In this document: piece by piece, positions 15,329-24,718 of the stretch
Layout: every line of letters begins with the position of its first letter
Numbering within the stretch: the stretch's first letter is position 1
Source of the DNA: Campylobacterales bacterium
Lineage (GTDB): Bacteria; Campylobacterota; Campylobacteria; Campylobacterales; Sulfurovaceae
Direction of reading: 5' to 3'
NCBI GenBank assembly: GCA_014763885.1
Contig: JACXUO010000014.1
Span: 1-56,434, forward strand
Length of the DNA: 56,434 nucleotides
Notes under the pieces: generated by a model
Seen by the model: the letters and a program-made list of their open reading frames with translations, nothing else
Databases searched by the model: none
Told to the model about the DNA's origin: nothing
Position numbers and translations under genes: made by a program

Positions 15329-16504
15329 TCAGCGGACGATATGGCCAACGAATTTCGCCATATTGTCGAGGATCATTCCACCTCTTCTGAACCCCAGCCC
15401 GCAGGCCTCGTAGGCATAGAAGACCCCGGCCTGGTAACTGAATCCTTCTGTGTCTGTCGGGAGTTCCGTATAGGCCTGGTAGAGCATTTTGTGGTTCTCG
15501 TATTCGCTGGAGATCTTCTCCAGTTCCGTCCCCTTCTCATCGATGATGGCAACACCGCCGCCCTCTCTCCCGAAGACAGGCTTGCCTACCTGTTTTTGCC
15601 CCTGGAGCGGTTCAAAGCTGCTTTCCAACAGCAGCGGATGGTTGGGGTAGAGGTCCCATAGGATCTTTAAAATCCCCTTGCTTTGGAAGAGGAGAGTATA
15701 GGCCGGGTTGAAGATGATCGCCTTTTGGTTTTTGATGATATCAGTAAGGAGCATCGCCAGGTCGGACTCTTCGAGTGCGATATCTTCCCAGGGAATCAGC
15801 TTGAACCACAATTCATAGTTCTCTCCATTAAAGAAGAGCCCTTCCTCTTCACTGAACTCTATCTCATCGATATAGGCAAACTCGGTGATATACCCCGCCT
15901 CGGAGGCGATATGCTGAAGGAGTCTGACAGTATTTTCCTCTTCTGCATTGCCTCGTATGGAGGTGAAAAGGAACTTCCATCCCTCATAGTTCTCCTCAAA
16001 GGCTTCTACGCTCTCTTCAAGTGTGACAAGCCTCTGAAAATTCTCCACGAGTGCCTCATAGAGACCATTGAACTGGCTCTCTTCGTCCATATCGTTCTGT
16101 TTAAGCATCGCCCACTGGATGATCGCGGTCTCGAAGAGTGCCGTAGGGGTGTCTGCATTGAACTCCAGCAGTTTGATCGGTTTTCCGTCAATCCCGCCTG
16201 CAAGATCAAAACGTCCGTAGAGGTGCCAGTGTACCTCATTCTCCCAGGACTCTTTGATGATCTCGACAAGGTTAAAGGGGATTCCGATCTCATGAAAAAG
16301 ATTATTGTCGATGACATGCTGGGCTGCTTCGATAAACATCTCGTAAAGGGTATTGCCGGCTTCATAGTATGCTTCAGCCTCCATCGGATCGATGACAACC
16401 AGCTCATCAGCAATGTAGCTGCTCTCATCGCTGTCAGTATGCCATACGAAGCCGAGCGATTCAAGATAGGCAGTATCAAGCGGAGCGGTTTTTTGCAGTT
16501 TCAT
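15329..16504 (-). CDS. glutathionylspermidine synthase-family ATP-grasp ligase (YgiC/YjfC-like)
   Basis: The 391-residue protein has the ATP-grasp layout of the C-terminal synthetase domain of glutathionylspermidine synthase. It shows WHLYGRFDLAGG and LLEFNADTPTALFE in the first half (substrate and magnesium region) and GKPVFGREGGGVAI near residue 310 (glycine-rich nucleotide loop). It lacks the amidase domain, as YgiC and YjfC of E. coli do. A peptide-amine ligase reaction is likely but the substrate is unknown. It follows the UPF0323 lipoprotein gene by three bases, an arrangement like the E. coli ygiB-ygiC pair. Confidence 0.85.
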   Translation of the reverse strand: MKLQKTAPLDTAYLESLGFVWHTDSDESSYIADELVVIDPMEAEAYYEAGNTLYEMFIEAAQHVIDNNLFHEIGIPFNLVEIIKESWENEVHWHLYGRFDLAGGIDGKPIKLLEFNADTPTALFETAIIQWAMLKQNDMDEESQFNGLYEALVENFQRLVTLEESVEAFEENYEGWKFLFTSIRGNAEEENTVRLLQHIASEAGYITEFAYIDEIEFSEEEGLFFNGENYELWFKLIPWEDIALEESDLAMLLTDIIKNQKAIIFNPAYTLLFQSKGILKILWDLYPNHPLLLESSFEPLQGQKQVGKPVFGREGGGVAIIDEKGTELEKISSEYENHKMLYQAYTELPTDTEGFSYQAGVFYAYEACGLGFRRGGMILDNMAKFVGHIVR

Positions 16505-16507
16505 CTC

Positions 16508-17095
16508 TTATCCTCCAAAGCTGCTGCTCCTTGAGCTGCCCTGTGAGTTTCCGAAAAAGCCGCTCTTCCTGGAACTTGACGTTGTCGTACCCGGCTTGTT
16601 GAAGCTGCTTTGGCTTCTGCTGAAGGTTGAAGGGCTTTTGTAGCCTGCTTTACGGTTGTTCTGGAAGTTCTGGTTGCCAAAGAGCTTGCTTCCGATCCAT
16701 GACCCGATAATGGCTCCGGCAGCACTTGCCAGGATCGCTTCACCAAGTCCCATCCCTCCCTGTGCAGACATCTGCGGCTGGGTAAGGTTTGAAGTACCGT
16801 TGTCGATCTTTGCCTCTTCTTCCTTGAGAAGGGCATCCATCTCCTCTTTTGTCATTACCTTTTCTGTCCCGTCCAGCTGTTTGAGTACGATACGCGTCTC
16901 TTCAGCCGGGAACTCATCTTTGATCTTGTATTTTCCCGGTGCAGTCTCTTCAATGATGACAAATGCCCCTTTTGCCTGCTGTTGCTCCTGCGACTGTTGA
17001 TCCCCTCCTCCGACACATCCGGTAAGGCCGGTAGAGAGTAACAATCCCAGCCCTGTGGCAGAGGCAACAGTTGAGAATTGTTTAAGATATTTCAT
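16508..17095 (-). CDS. UPF0323 family lipoprotein
   Basis: The 195-residue protein has a lipoprotein signal with LTGC near residue 27. A Q-rich spacer and a short conserved region (GKYKIKDEFPAEETRIVLKQ) follow. A glycine-alanine rich hydrophobic segment comes next (ILASAAGAIIGSWIGSKLFG, about 120-140). The tail is long and low-complexity, rich in Ser, Asn, Phe and Gly. This matches UPF0323 proteins of Campylobacterota. The tail is similar in style to YgiB (DUF1190) of E. coli. It is translated just before the ATP-grasp ligase and probably works with it at the envelope. Confidence 0.85.
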   Translation of the reverse strand: MKYLKQFSTVASATGLGLLLSTGLTGCVGGGDQQSQEQQQAKGAFVIIEETAPGKYKIKDEFPAEETRIVLKQLDGTEKVMTKEEMDALLKEEEAKIDNGTSNLTQPQMSAQGGMGLGEAILASAAGAIIGSWIGSKLFGNQNFQNNRKAGYKSPSTFSRSQSSFNKPGTTTSSSRKSGFFGNSQGSSRSSSFGG

Positions 17096-17176
17096 GGTTT
17101 TTATTCCTCTAAGATTAATGTAAAGGAATCATAACAAAAAAATGTAAACAGCAGGGTAAAGGAGAAAGACTAAGAG

Positions 17177-17208
17177 GTATAAAGAGAGGGAAGAGACTCT
17201 CTCTATAC
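17177..17208 (-). terminator. hairpin after ftsZ
   Basis: On the minus strand GTATAGAGAGAG pairs with CTCTCTTTATAC (one G-U pair) around an 8-base loop, 25 bases after the ftsZ stop. There is no strong T run, so it may be a weak terminator or an RNA-stabilising stem between ftsZ and the UPF0323 gene. Confidence 0.5.
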
Positions 17209-17232
17209 AGACTAAAGGAGAAAAATGGAGGA

Positions 17233-18381
17233 TCAATCCATCTGTTTTCTTAAAAATGTAGGTACATCAAGAATATCTTCATTGTCATTGTACCCGCCTA
17301 CAACCATCTTGGAACGAAGGTTATTGAGATTGCCTGTGGTGGTTGTACCGCTGAGCAGTGTCTCCTGTTTTTTTACCGAAGGCTCCGCAACGGCATTGGG
17401 ATCTTCAAAACCGGTAGCAACGATAGTGATCTTCACTTCGTCAGGTGCCATATTGGTATTGGTCGTCGTACCGAAGATGACAGAAGCATCTTCATCCGCA
17501 CTCTCTTCAATGATATTCATTGCTTCACCGATCTCCATAATAGGATAATCAGGGTGGATATCAAAGTGTACAAGCACACCCATCGCACCGTCAATGGAGA
17601 TATTGTCAAGAAGAGGAGATTCGATCGCTGCTTTTGCCGCATCATAGGCTGCATTTTTACCTGATGCATATCCTGCACCCATAAGTGCAAGACCTCTATG
17701 ACTCATGACTGTTTTGACATCGGCAAAGTCCAGGTTGATATCGTTCTCACCATGGGAGAGGATCACTTTAGAGATACCGCCTACTGCCTGAGCTAGAATA
17801 TCATCAACCATTCTGAAACTCTCTTTGATACCAAGGTTCTTCTCTACAATGGAAAGGAGTTTTTCATTTGGAACCACAATGATAGAGTCACTTTCTCTTT
17901 TCAGCTCTTCGAGACCGTCTTTTGCAAGTTTTGCTCTCTTGCGTCCTTCAAATTTGAAAGGGCTGGTAACCACAGAGACTGTCAATGCGCCAACTTCTTT
18001 TGCAGCCTGGGCAATGATAGGTGCAGCACCTGTACCTGTCCCTCCGCCAAGACCCGCAGAGATAAATACGATATCTGAACCTGAAAGCATTGTTTTGATA
18101 TCTTCAAAACTCTCCAGTGCAGCTTCTCTACCTTTTTCAGGTACCATCCCAGCACCAAGCCCTCTGGTTGCATTCATCCCAAGTTGCATTTTGTAAGGTG
18201 CAACCGAGCTCTCAAGTGCCTGCTGGTCTGTATTGGCTACGATGAGATCGATACTGTGTATCCCTTCATTGATCATATGGTTGATCATATTACCACCACC
18301 GCCACCGACACCGATTGCTTTGATTTTTGCGCCGGTAGTACTTGATTTTGCCTCTGTGATCTCTATCTCAAAATCTTCCAT
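17233..18381 (-). CDS. ftsZ: cell division protein FtsZ
   Basis: FtsZ is the tubulin-like GTPase that forms the division ring. The 382-residue protein has the tubulin signature GGGTGTGAAP, the nucleotide-binding GVGGGGGNMINHM near residue 26, and the T7 loop NLDFADVKTVM with the catalytic aspartates. The C-terminal tail carries DILDVPTFLRKQ, the conserved peptide that binds FtsA. A strong AGGAGG ribosome site precedes the ATG. It lies 32 bases after ftsA in the same direction. Confidence 0.98.
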   Translation of the reverse strand: MEDFEIEITEAKSSTTGAKIKAIGVGGGGGNMINHMINEGIHSIDLIVANTDQQALESSVAPYKMQLGMNATRGLGAGMVPEKGREAALESFEDIKTMLSGSDIVFISAGLGGGTGTGAAPIIAQAAKEVGALTVSVVTSPFKFEGRKRAKLAKDGLEELKRESDSIIVVPNEKLLSIVEKNLGIKESFRMVDDILAQAVGGISKVILSHGENDINLDFADVKTVMSHRGLALMGAGYASGKNAAYDAAKAAIESPLLDNISIDGAMGVLVHFDIHPDYPIMEIGEAMNIIEESADEDASVIFGTTTNTNMAPDEVKITIVATGFEDPNAVAEPSVKKQETLLSGTTTTGNLNNLRSKMVVGGYNDNEDILDVPTFLRKQMD

Positions 18382-18413
18382 TGTTTCCTCCTTTATGTGA
18401 TGTTAATCTTCTA

Positions 18414-19802
18414 CTAGAAAAGTTGTTTCGCCCAGTTGACAAATTTTTTGATCGGATGATTATTTCCTTTGCCGATATCCGGTAGATCATCAAAGATAAT
18501 ATTCTCCTCTTTCTTTGTCTCTCTCTTTGTCTCGGGTTTTATCTGAAGTGCACTCTGCTCTTCTCTGTTTTCGCTGCTTTGCACGATCCTGATATCTCCG
18601 AGATCCTCTTTCCTGACAGTTTTTGAATGCAGCAACTGCTGGTTGAAGTTGATCTCGTATTCGGTATGTCCTCCTGCACTGTAAAGTACCAATCCTACCG
18701 CGGTAGAGAATTCGGGACTCTTCAACTCGTCAAAAAGTCCATCGATTCTTTCTTCATTCGGATACCCTATGCGTACAGGCATTGTCGGGAAGACGGATTG
18801 GGCCAACTCTCTCATCCCCTTGAGCTTCGTCATACCGCCGGTCAGAATAATACCCGCACCGATCTGCTCTCTAAGCGCACTTTTGTCAAGTGACTTTGCC
18901 AAGAGCATCAAGGTCTCTTCTACCCGTGCAAATATAACCGAATGGACGATATCAAGGGAAACACCGTTGCGGCTCTCTTCATCACCGATAATCGGAAGTT
19001 CGATGATCTCATTGCTGGTTTCGCTCAGGTTGCCATGGCGTATTTTGACATTTTCGGCAACCTGCAGAGGGGTATGCAGCGCCATAGAGAGATCGTTGGT
19101 AATATGGTTTGATCCGACACCAAGGAAATCATTGTACCTGATAGAGTTGCCAGTATGGATCACCAGATTGCTGGTCTGTCCGCCAAGGTCGATCACTGCT
19201 ACACCTAGTTCCTTGTCATCCTCGTCCATTGTAGCGATCGCAGAGGCATAGCCATTGAGTACGATGCCCTCGATCTCTACACCGGCAGAACGTACGGCTT
19301 TGGTCAGGTTGGAGAGATTCGATTTTTGGGTCATGATGATATTGACATCGACTTCAAGCCGGCTTGCATTCATCCCGTAGGGATCTTCGATAAAGTCCTG
19401 GTCATCCACCTTGAAGTTGTAGGGGAGCACATGTACGATATCAAACTCATTGGGGATATTCGCATTGTAGAGTGCGGTTTTCATCACCCGTTCAAGCTCT
19501 TTGATGGAGATATCTTTATGCGGAATATTGACAACACCGGTAGAGTTCAGGCTTTTTGCGTAAGCATTTGAGATGGAAACGACTGCTGATGAGATATTGC
19601 TGCCTGCGATGCGTTTTGCATCGTTGAGCGCTTTTTTGATCGACTTGGATGCGAGCTCGATATTGGTAATGGCACCTTTCTTTACCCCCTGGGATCTTGT
19701 GATGCCATGACCCTGTATCTGGACTCTCCCGTCTTTGATTTCAGCTATGATCGCACATATATTAATGGAACCGATATCGATAGCTAAAATTGTCTTGTTC
19801 AA
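18414..19802 (-). CDS. ftsA: cell division protein FtsA
   Basis: FtsA is the actin-like protein that tethers FtsZ to the membrane. The 462 residues show the actin-fold phosphate loops (AIDIGSINICAIIAE at the N-terminus and AVIDLGGQTSNLVI) and the IGAGIILTGGMTKLKG adenosine region. The tail ends in an amphipathic helix, KKFVNWAKQLF, the usual membrane anchor. The start overlaps the stop of the ppiD-like gene by 4 bases, which suggests translational coupling. Confidence 0.97.
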   Translation of the reverse strand: MNKTILAIDIGSINICAIIAEIKDGRVQIQGHGITRSQGVKKGAITNIELASKSIKKALNDAKRIAGSNISSAVVSISNAYAKSLNSTGVVNIPHKDISIKELERVMKTALYNANIPNEFDIVHVLPYNFKVDDQDFIEDPYGMNASRLEVDVNIIMTQKSNLSNLTKAVRSAGVEIEGIVLNGYASAIATMDEDDKELGVAVIDLGGQTSNLVIHTGNSIRYNDFLGVGSNHITNDLSMALHTPLQVAENVKIRHGNLSETSNEIIELPIIGDEESRNGVSLDIVHSVIFARVEETLMLLAKSLDKSALREQIGAGIILTGGMTKLKGMRELAQSVFPTMPVRIGYPNEERIDGLFDELKSPEFSTAVGLVLYSAGGHTEYEINFNQQLLHSKTVRKEDLGDIRIVQSSENREEQSALQIKPETKRETKKEENIIFDDLPDIGKGNNHPIKKFVNWAKQLF

Positions 19803-21274
19803 TTTGTGAGTCCTTGTACATAAACTTCAACGGGATATTTTTTGTCAAGCATTTGAAGAAAATTATTTTCAAAGATACCTTTTTTTAATTGGTCTGCTGT
19901 CTGCGTGATCGCTGCACTCTGATTCCCGTCAGCCGGCAACACTTTCTGCTCCAGTATCTTATAAATGACAACTTTATCCACTACACTAATCATACCTTTT
20001 TCTTCGGTCGATGTAAAGAGTTTTTGGGTAAAATGTAAACTTTCATCGTAATTTAACGGTGCAAGATTTACATTTTGATTCAGCGTCAGGAACTCCGAGG
20101 TTGTTGTATTGGCATCGTCAAAATTCTGGAGGGTTTTTTCAGCCAGTGCCTGGAGAGCCTCTTGCTGCTTTTCCGCCTTGTAGATCGTTCTTGCTTCTGC
20201 TTCTGCTTCTGCAAAGGTTTTGGCTCTTGGTTCAATCACCTCTTCGATCTTGAGAGTAGCATAACGGCCATCGGCGATCTTCGGTTTAAGGATCTCCCCG
20301 GCACTTTTTTGTTGGATCTCTTCCCATATTTCTGCAGTAAGTCTCGCATCATTGACAGGGAGTGTCAATGTCTCACTGCTTGACAATTCACCTTTTTTAA
20401 ATGCGATATATGCCTTTTGTGCACTTTTTTTGCTTTTTTTGAGTTTCAGGTCATCGGTGAGCGCTTCTTTTGCCTCTTCAAAAGTGAGCTGCTTGCCTTC
20501 CTGGTCGGTATAGTTGAAACTGTTTTCAGCAAAGAATTTTTGAAGTTCCTCTTCTGTGACTTCAGCCCCGGCACTCTCTGTCCAAAGGATAGAGAGCCTG
20601 TACGCTCTTGGGGTCATGAAGTTCTTTTTTTTCTCCTCCCAGTAGGCGCGAAGTTCCTCCTCTTTGATCTCCACTTCGATCGCATCTGGTGTCAGCACTT
20701 TGTATGCAATTCTGTCTGCGATATTGATCGCTGAAGAGACGACTTCTTTTTCAAACGGGAGTGCTTTGACAGTGAGAAGGTTGAGCGTTTTTGCAATGGT
20801 GAGTTCTTCTCTCAGGGAACCCTCAAATGTTTTTGCCGTCATCCTGCGGTTTTTCAGGTAACTGTCATAGATCTCTTTGCTGAACTGTCCGTTCTTTTGA
20901 AACACTCTGATACCTTTGAGCGCTTCGGCTACCTCTTCATCCGAAACGATGATCCCGTTCTCTTTGGCAAAGTTGAGTATTTTTGTCTGTAGTGCTATGA
21001 TGGAAAAAGCCTGTTGCACCAGTCCGAGCTCTTTCGCTTTTGCCTCATCCAGCTGTCCCTGCATTCTCTGGTTGTAATCCTGATAGATATCACTGTAGAC
21101 CATATTGAGCCTGCTTTGGGGAATCTCGATCTCTCCTACCTTCGCCACATTGCCGGCTTTTGATCCGAAACTGTAGCTTCCCCATCCTACGAAACCTGCA
21201 CCGATGAACGCGATGGTAGCTACCCAGATCGTCCATACAAGATATTTATTATGCCTTTGCATCCAACTAATCAT
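19799..21274 (-). CDS. SurA/PpiD-like periplasmic chaperone-isomerase
   Basis: The 491-residue protein starts with a short cytoplasmic MISWMQRHNKYL and one membrane helix (about 12-33). A SurA_N-type chaperone domain follows (NVAKVGEIEIPQSRLNMVY...), then a long helical region and a parvulin-like part, as in PpiD. It would help outer-membrane protein folding at the periplasmic face of the inner membrane. Campylobacterota commonly carry it next to ftsA. It is transcribed divergently from bioA across a short AT-rich gap (21275-21353). Confidence 0.85.
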   Translation of the reverse strand: MISWMQRHNKYLVWTIWVATIAFIGAGFVGWGSYSFGSKAGNVAKVGEIEIPQSRLNMVYSDIYQDYNQRMQGQLDEAKAKELGLVQQAFSIIALQTKILNFAKENGIIVSDEEVAEALKGIRVFQKNGQFSKEIYDSYLKNRRMTAKTFEGSLREELTIAKTLNLLTVKALPFEKEVVSSAINIADRIAYKVLTPDAIEVEIKEEELRAYWEEKKKNFMTPRAYRLSILWTESAGAEVTEEELQKFFAENSFNYTDQEGKQLTFEEAKEALTDDLKLKKSKKSAQKAYIAFKKGELSSSETLTLPVNDARLTAEIWEEIQQKSAGEILKPKIADGRYATLKIEEVIEPRAKTFAEAEAEARTIYKAEKQQEALQALAEKTLQNFDDANTTTSEFLTLNQNVNLAPLNYDESLHFTQKLFTSTEEKGMISVVDKVVIYKILEQKVLPADGNQSAAITQTADQLKKGIFENNFLQMLDKKYPVEVYVQGLTN

Positions 21275-21353
21275 ACTTTATCTGCCTTCAATTGAAAAAT
21301 TTGTACAATATTCTATCCAATAATAAATTAAAAGGGCAGCGTGAAGGATCAAG

Positions 21354-22667
21354 ATGGTATCTAAAAACAATGAAATGATGCGCAGGGACCTGGAAGTGAT
21401 CTGGCACCCCTGTACACAGATGAAAGATCATGAGACCTTGCCTCTCATCCCGATCAAGTCTGGCAAGGGGGTCTATCTCTATGATTTTGAGGGGAACAGC
21501 TATATCGATGCAGTGAGTTCGTGGTGGGTCAACCTCTTCGGCCATGCCAATCCCTATATCAATGAAAAGATCAAAGCACAGCTTGAAACGCTTGAACATG
21601 TGCTCCTTGCCGGATTTACCCATGAGCCGGCCATTGAGCTGGCGCATAAACTTGTCGATATCACCCCTGTCGGGCTGAACAGGGTATTCTATGTGGATAA
21701 CGGTTCAAGTGCTGTTGAGGCAGCGCTCAAAATGAGCTACCACTTCCATCTTAACAGGGGGAAGAGAAAACCGCTTTTCCTCTCGCTGACAAACTCCTAT
21801 CATGGAGAGACCATCGGTGCATTGAGTGTGGGGGATGTCGCGCTCTACAAGGAGACCTATGAACCGCTGCTGATAGCCAACAGGCAGGTACCCGTACCCG
21901 CGGATCAGAGCCGGGAGGCTGCGGATGAAGCGCTCGGTATACTTGAAAAGGTACTGCATCAACACGCCGATGAAATCGCTGCGCTGATCCTGGAGCCTCT
22001 GGTACAGGGGGCAGGGAATATGCATATGTATCATCCCGCTTATCTTGTCGGTGCGAGGGAACTTACACGAAGATACGGCGTGCACCTGATCGCTGACGAG
22101 ATCATGACAGGGTTTGGAAGGACGGGGAAAATGTTTGCCTGTGAACATGCCGGGGTCTCTCCGGATTTCATGACACTCTCCAAAGGGCTGACGGGAGGTT
22201 ACCTGCCACTCTCTGTTGTAATGACCACGGATGAGGTTTACAGTGCTTTTTACTGTGACTATACTGAGTACAAAGCCTTCTTGCACTCCCACTCCTACAC
22301 GGGGAACCCGCTCGCCTGTTCGGCTGCACTTGCAACACTGGAACTTTTTGAACAAGAGGATGTCCTTGGCAATAATCGGGAGAAAAGCCGTTATATATGG
22401 GAAAGGGCAGAGAAGATCGCTGCGCTTCCAAATGTGAAGGAGATAAGACAACAGGGGATGATCACCGCTATTGAGCTGCAGGGATACAGTGCCGAAGAGC
22501 GTGTCGGTATCAGTGTCTACCGGTATGCTTTGAGCCGGGGGGTGCTGCTCAGGCCTCTGGGGCATGTTGTCTACTTTATGCCGCCCTATACGATCTCCTA
22601 TGAGGAGATCGATAAAATGGTCGATGTGGCGTTGGAAGGGATACGCAAGGTAAAGAAGGAGGGCTAG
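21354..22667 (+). CDS. bioA: adenosylmethionine-8-amino-7-oxononanoate aminotransferase
   Basis: BioA makes 7,8-diaminononanoate in biotin synthesis using SAM as amino donor and PLP. The 437-residue protein reads IWHPCTQMKDHE at the N-terminus (the BioA hallmark), VSSWWVNLFGHANP, then NGSSAVEAALKM. The Schiff-base lysine is in TLSKGLTGGYLPLS, with LHSHSYTGNPLACSAAL after it. The start is the ATG after GAAGGATCAAG. Its stop overlaps by 4 bases with the end of the convergent Sel1 gene. Confidence 0.96.
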   Translation: MVSKNNEMMRRDLEVIWHPCTQMKDHETLPLIPIKSGKGVYLYDFEGNSYIDAVSSWWVNLFGHANPYINEKIKAQLETLEHVLLAGFTHEPAIELAHKLVDITPVGLNRVFYVDNGSSAVEAALKMSYHFHLNRGKRKPLFLSLTNSYHGETIGALSVGDVALYKETYEPLLIANRQVPVPADQSREAADEALGILEKVLHQHADEIAALILEPLVQGAGNMHMYHPAYLVGARELTRRYGVHLIADEIMTGFGRTGKMFACEHAGVSPDFMTLSKGLTGGYLPLSVVMTTDEVYSAFYCDYTEYKAFLHSHSYTGNPLACSAALATLELFEQEDVLGNNREKSRYIWERAEKIAALPNVKEIRQQGMITAIELQGYSAEERVGISVYRYALSRGVLLRPLGHVVYFMPPYTISYEEIDKMVDVALEGIRKVKKEG

Positions 22668-23905
22668 AGAGAGAAAAGGCCTCCTTTGTTTAAGCGTTCA
22701 AAGTGCATTGCGGCCCGTTTGATGCCCAGATGCATTGCTTTCTGATAGAGCGCTTTTGCCTTTTTTTTGTTTTTGCCTGTGCCTATCCCGTGTTCGTAAA
22801 ACTGTGCAAGGTCACAGATCGCTTCAGGATATTCCCTTGTCGCCAGATACTCTATACGTCTAAAGGCTTCGGAGATATTCCTCTCCAGGAACCTTCCTTT
22901 AAAAAACTCTCTGGCAAGGATCAGTTGCCCGAACTCGTCTTCTGTCAGGCCTGAGAGAAGCAGAAGTTCTGCCGCTTCGGCACGGAGAGAGGGAGAATCC
23001 TCTTCAGCCAGCTTGAGCGCCTTCATGACTATATTTTCCACATCGTTTTTCGTATAGCCGTGTTCATCTCTGACCTGTTCTATCCATTGCTTGACGGATT
23101 CAAAGGGATGGGCACTTCTGACAAGCAGAGGATATTTTTGGGCGAGATCATGAAACTGCTGTTCGATCGAGAAGATAGGCCGATAGCGTGTATCGTTCTC
23201 TGGTGCGCTGTTTGTCTTGTCTGAGAACCCCTGGGCTCCGGAAAGTCCTGCTTCATTTTGGGAAAGCGTGTCTGTTTCTGCTTCTGGGGTTTGCTCCTCT
23301 TCTTGGGTGCGCGCTTCGATGTGCTCTCTCCCGGGTATTTCATCCGGGATTGTCCGTTCCTCCTCTTCTTTTAAGAGATCTTCGTTGTGCTGATCGGTTT
23401 TTTGCAGAGGTGTCTCTGCCGGTGAATTCTCCGTGGTCAAGAGAAGATCTTCCTGACAACTGATATGCTCATCCCTCTTTCTGGATGCTTGTTCATCCAT
23501 CTCAAGCAGTTTGTCCAGATCGGGTTTTGCGTCTGTTCTGGAGGATAGGGGGCTGCTTTGAAGGTACTGGTCGATATCTACGATCTCCCTCTCTTTTTCC
23601 CCGCTCCCCTCCGAGATAAAAAGATCAAACTGCTTGATAAGGTCACGTTCTCTTTTTGTATAGGTAGGTTTGGTTTCCCCCTCGGGGATGCGCTGATGCA
23701 CCTCCTGTACCGGGTTGTCGATGTACTCCTGTATCATGATCTGTGCCTGGGCATAGCTTTCAGACTCCAGGGCATCAATGATTTTTCGGATTCGAGGGTC
23801 TGCCCTGAGCAGTCTCAGTTTGGAGAGTTGCAGCTGAATCGTTTCAATATCCGTGATAGATATGGCCAGGTTGATGATACTTAGTCTTTTTTGGGTTTGA
23901 TTCAT
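22664..23905 (-). CDS. protein with acidic linker and C-terminal Sel1-like repeat
   Basis: The 413-residue protein has no signal peptide. Its N-terminal 100 residues are helical. A long acidic, low-complexity linker follows (about 120-245), then a helical C-terminal domain. Near the end AICDLAQFYEHGIGTGKNKKKAKALYQKAMHLG (reported here in part) fits one Sel1-type repeat, which usually binds partner proteins. The function is unknown. It converges with bioA and overlaps its stop by 4 bases. Confidence 0.65.
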   Translation of the reverse strand: MNQTQKRLSIINLAISITDIETIQLQLSKLRLLRADPRIRKIIDALESESYAQAQIMIQEYIDNPVQEVHQRIPEGETKPTYTKRERDLIKQFDLFISEGSGEKEREIVDIDQYLQSSPLSSRTDAKPDLDKLLEMDEQASRKRDEHISCQEDLLLTTENSPAETPLQKTDQHNEDLLKEEEERTIPDEIPGREHIEARTQEEEQTPEAETDTLSQNEAGLSGAQGFSDKTNSAPENDTRYRPIFSIEQQFHDLAQKYPLLVRSAHPFESVKQWIEQVRDEHGYTKNDVENIVMKALKLAEEDSPSLRAEAAELLLLSGLTEDEFGQLILAREFFKGRFLERNISEAFRRIEYLATREYPEAICDLAQFYEHGIGTGKNKKKAKALYQKAMHLGIKRAAMHFERLNKGGLFSL

Positions 23906-24055
23906 TTTTATTATCCGCTTTGCAATGTGTTAGAGTATAGCAGAAGTAAGTTTATATTTATGCATATCTTTTCTCTAAGAGCTCCTGAGAATGATAAGCA
24001 GAGATGCCTTTTTGTGGAGAGGTATCAGCTCAATGGGACAGAGAGAGGAGCTCTT

Positions 24056-24637
24056 TTAAAGGTTTGCACCGAGTGCCAGAAGCCTGCAGGAGTTTTCCAG
24101 CACGGCGACTTTCTTTGCCATCTCTATGATATCCCTGTCATAAGAGATTACGCCAAACCCTTTGATCAGTATCAGGTGGCTTTCGTGATGCTGGAAAAAT
24201 TTCGGGATCTCATACTGCGCTCTCTCCATCCAGTCATCGATGTTTTTAGGGTCGTAGATGGTGATATCTCCCAGCACTTTTTTGCCATGGTAGTCCTGCG
24301 GGGACACCTTGCCGTGCTTAAGGGAATAGGCGGTTGCATAGGGCGGCATGGTAAAAGAGATATATTTGGCATTGGGGATCATCTCATAGATATGTTCGTG
24401 GATATATACATCCTGGCTCGCCTCTGACCACCTGTAATCTCTTTGGGTATAGTCCAGTCTCACCATACAGTTTTCTGTGATTTCGTTCAGGATCGTATCT
24501 TTGCGGTTGATGATGAACTGGTTGATCGAGATGCGTGCCGAGATTGAACCGTGGTAAACACTGAAGAAGTTTTTATTGAACATTGAGAGTGAAACGCGTT
24601 TGATCTCTTCGATAAAATGTTTATCTGCCACGGGCAA
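24056..24637 (-). CDS. class II aldolase/adducin-like protein lacking the zinc HxH
   Basis: The 193-residue protein has the class II aldolase fold pattern: FFSVYHGSISARI (the NxSGNxSxR-like region) and a late LIKGFGVISYDRDI, corresponding to the NHG-x-I-x-x-G strand. The usual zinc-binding HxH in the middle is replaced by SFTMPPYATAYS, so two metal ligands are absent. It may bind a sugar phosphate or nucleotide without aldolase chemistry, or be structural. It is divergent from rsmH across an 81-base AT-rich region holding a small hairpin (AAGGGCAT...ATGCCTT). Confidence 0.7.
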   Translation of the reverse strand: MPVADKHFIEEIKRVSLSMFNKNFFSVYHGSISARISINQFIINRKDTILNEITENCMVRLDYTQRDYRWSEASQDVYIHEHIYEMIPNAKYISFTMPPYATAYSLKHGKVSPQDYHGKKVLGDITIYDPKNIDDWMERAQYEIPKFFQHHESHLILIKGFGVISYDRDIIEMAKKVAVLENSCRLLALGANL

Positions 24638-24718
24638 CCTTTGTTAGGAATATTTTGTTATTATATCATTGATATTTTAAGGGCATGGATAATGCCTTAT
24701 ATTTTATAAAGGTGTATT

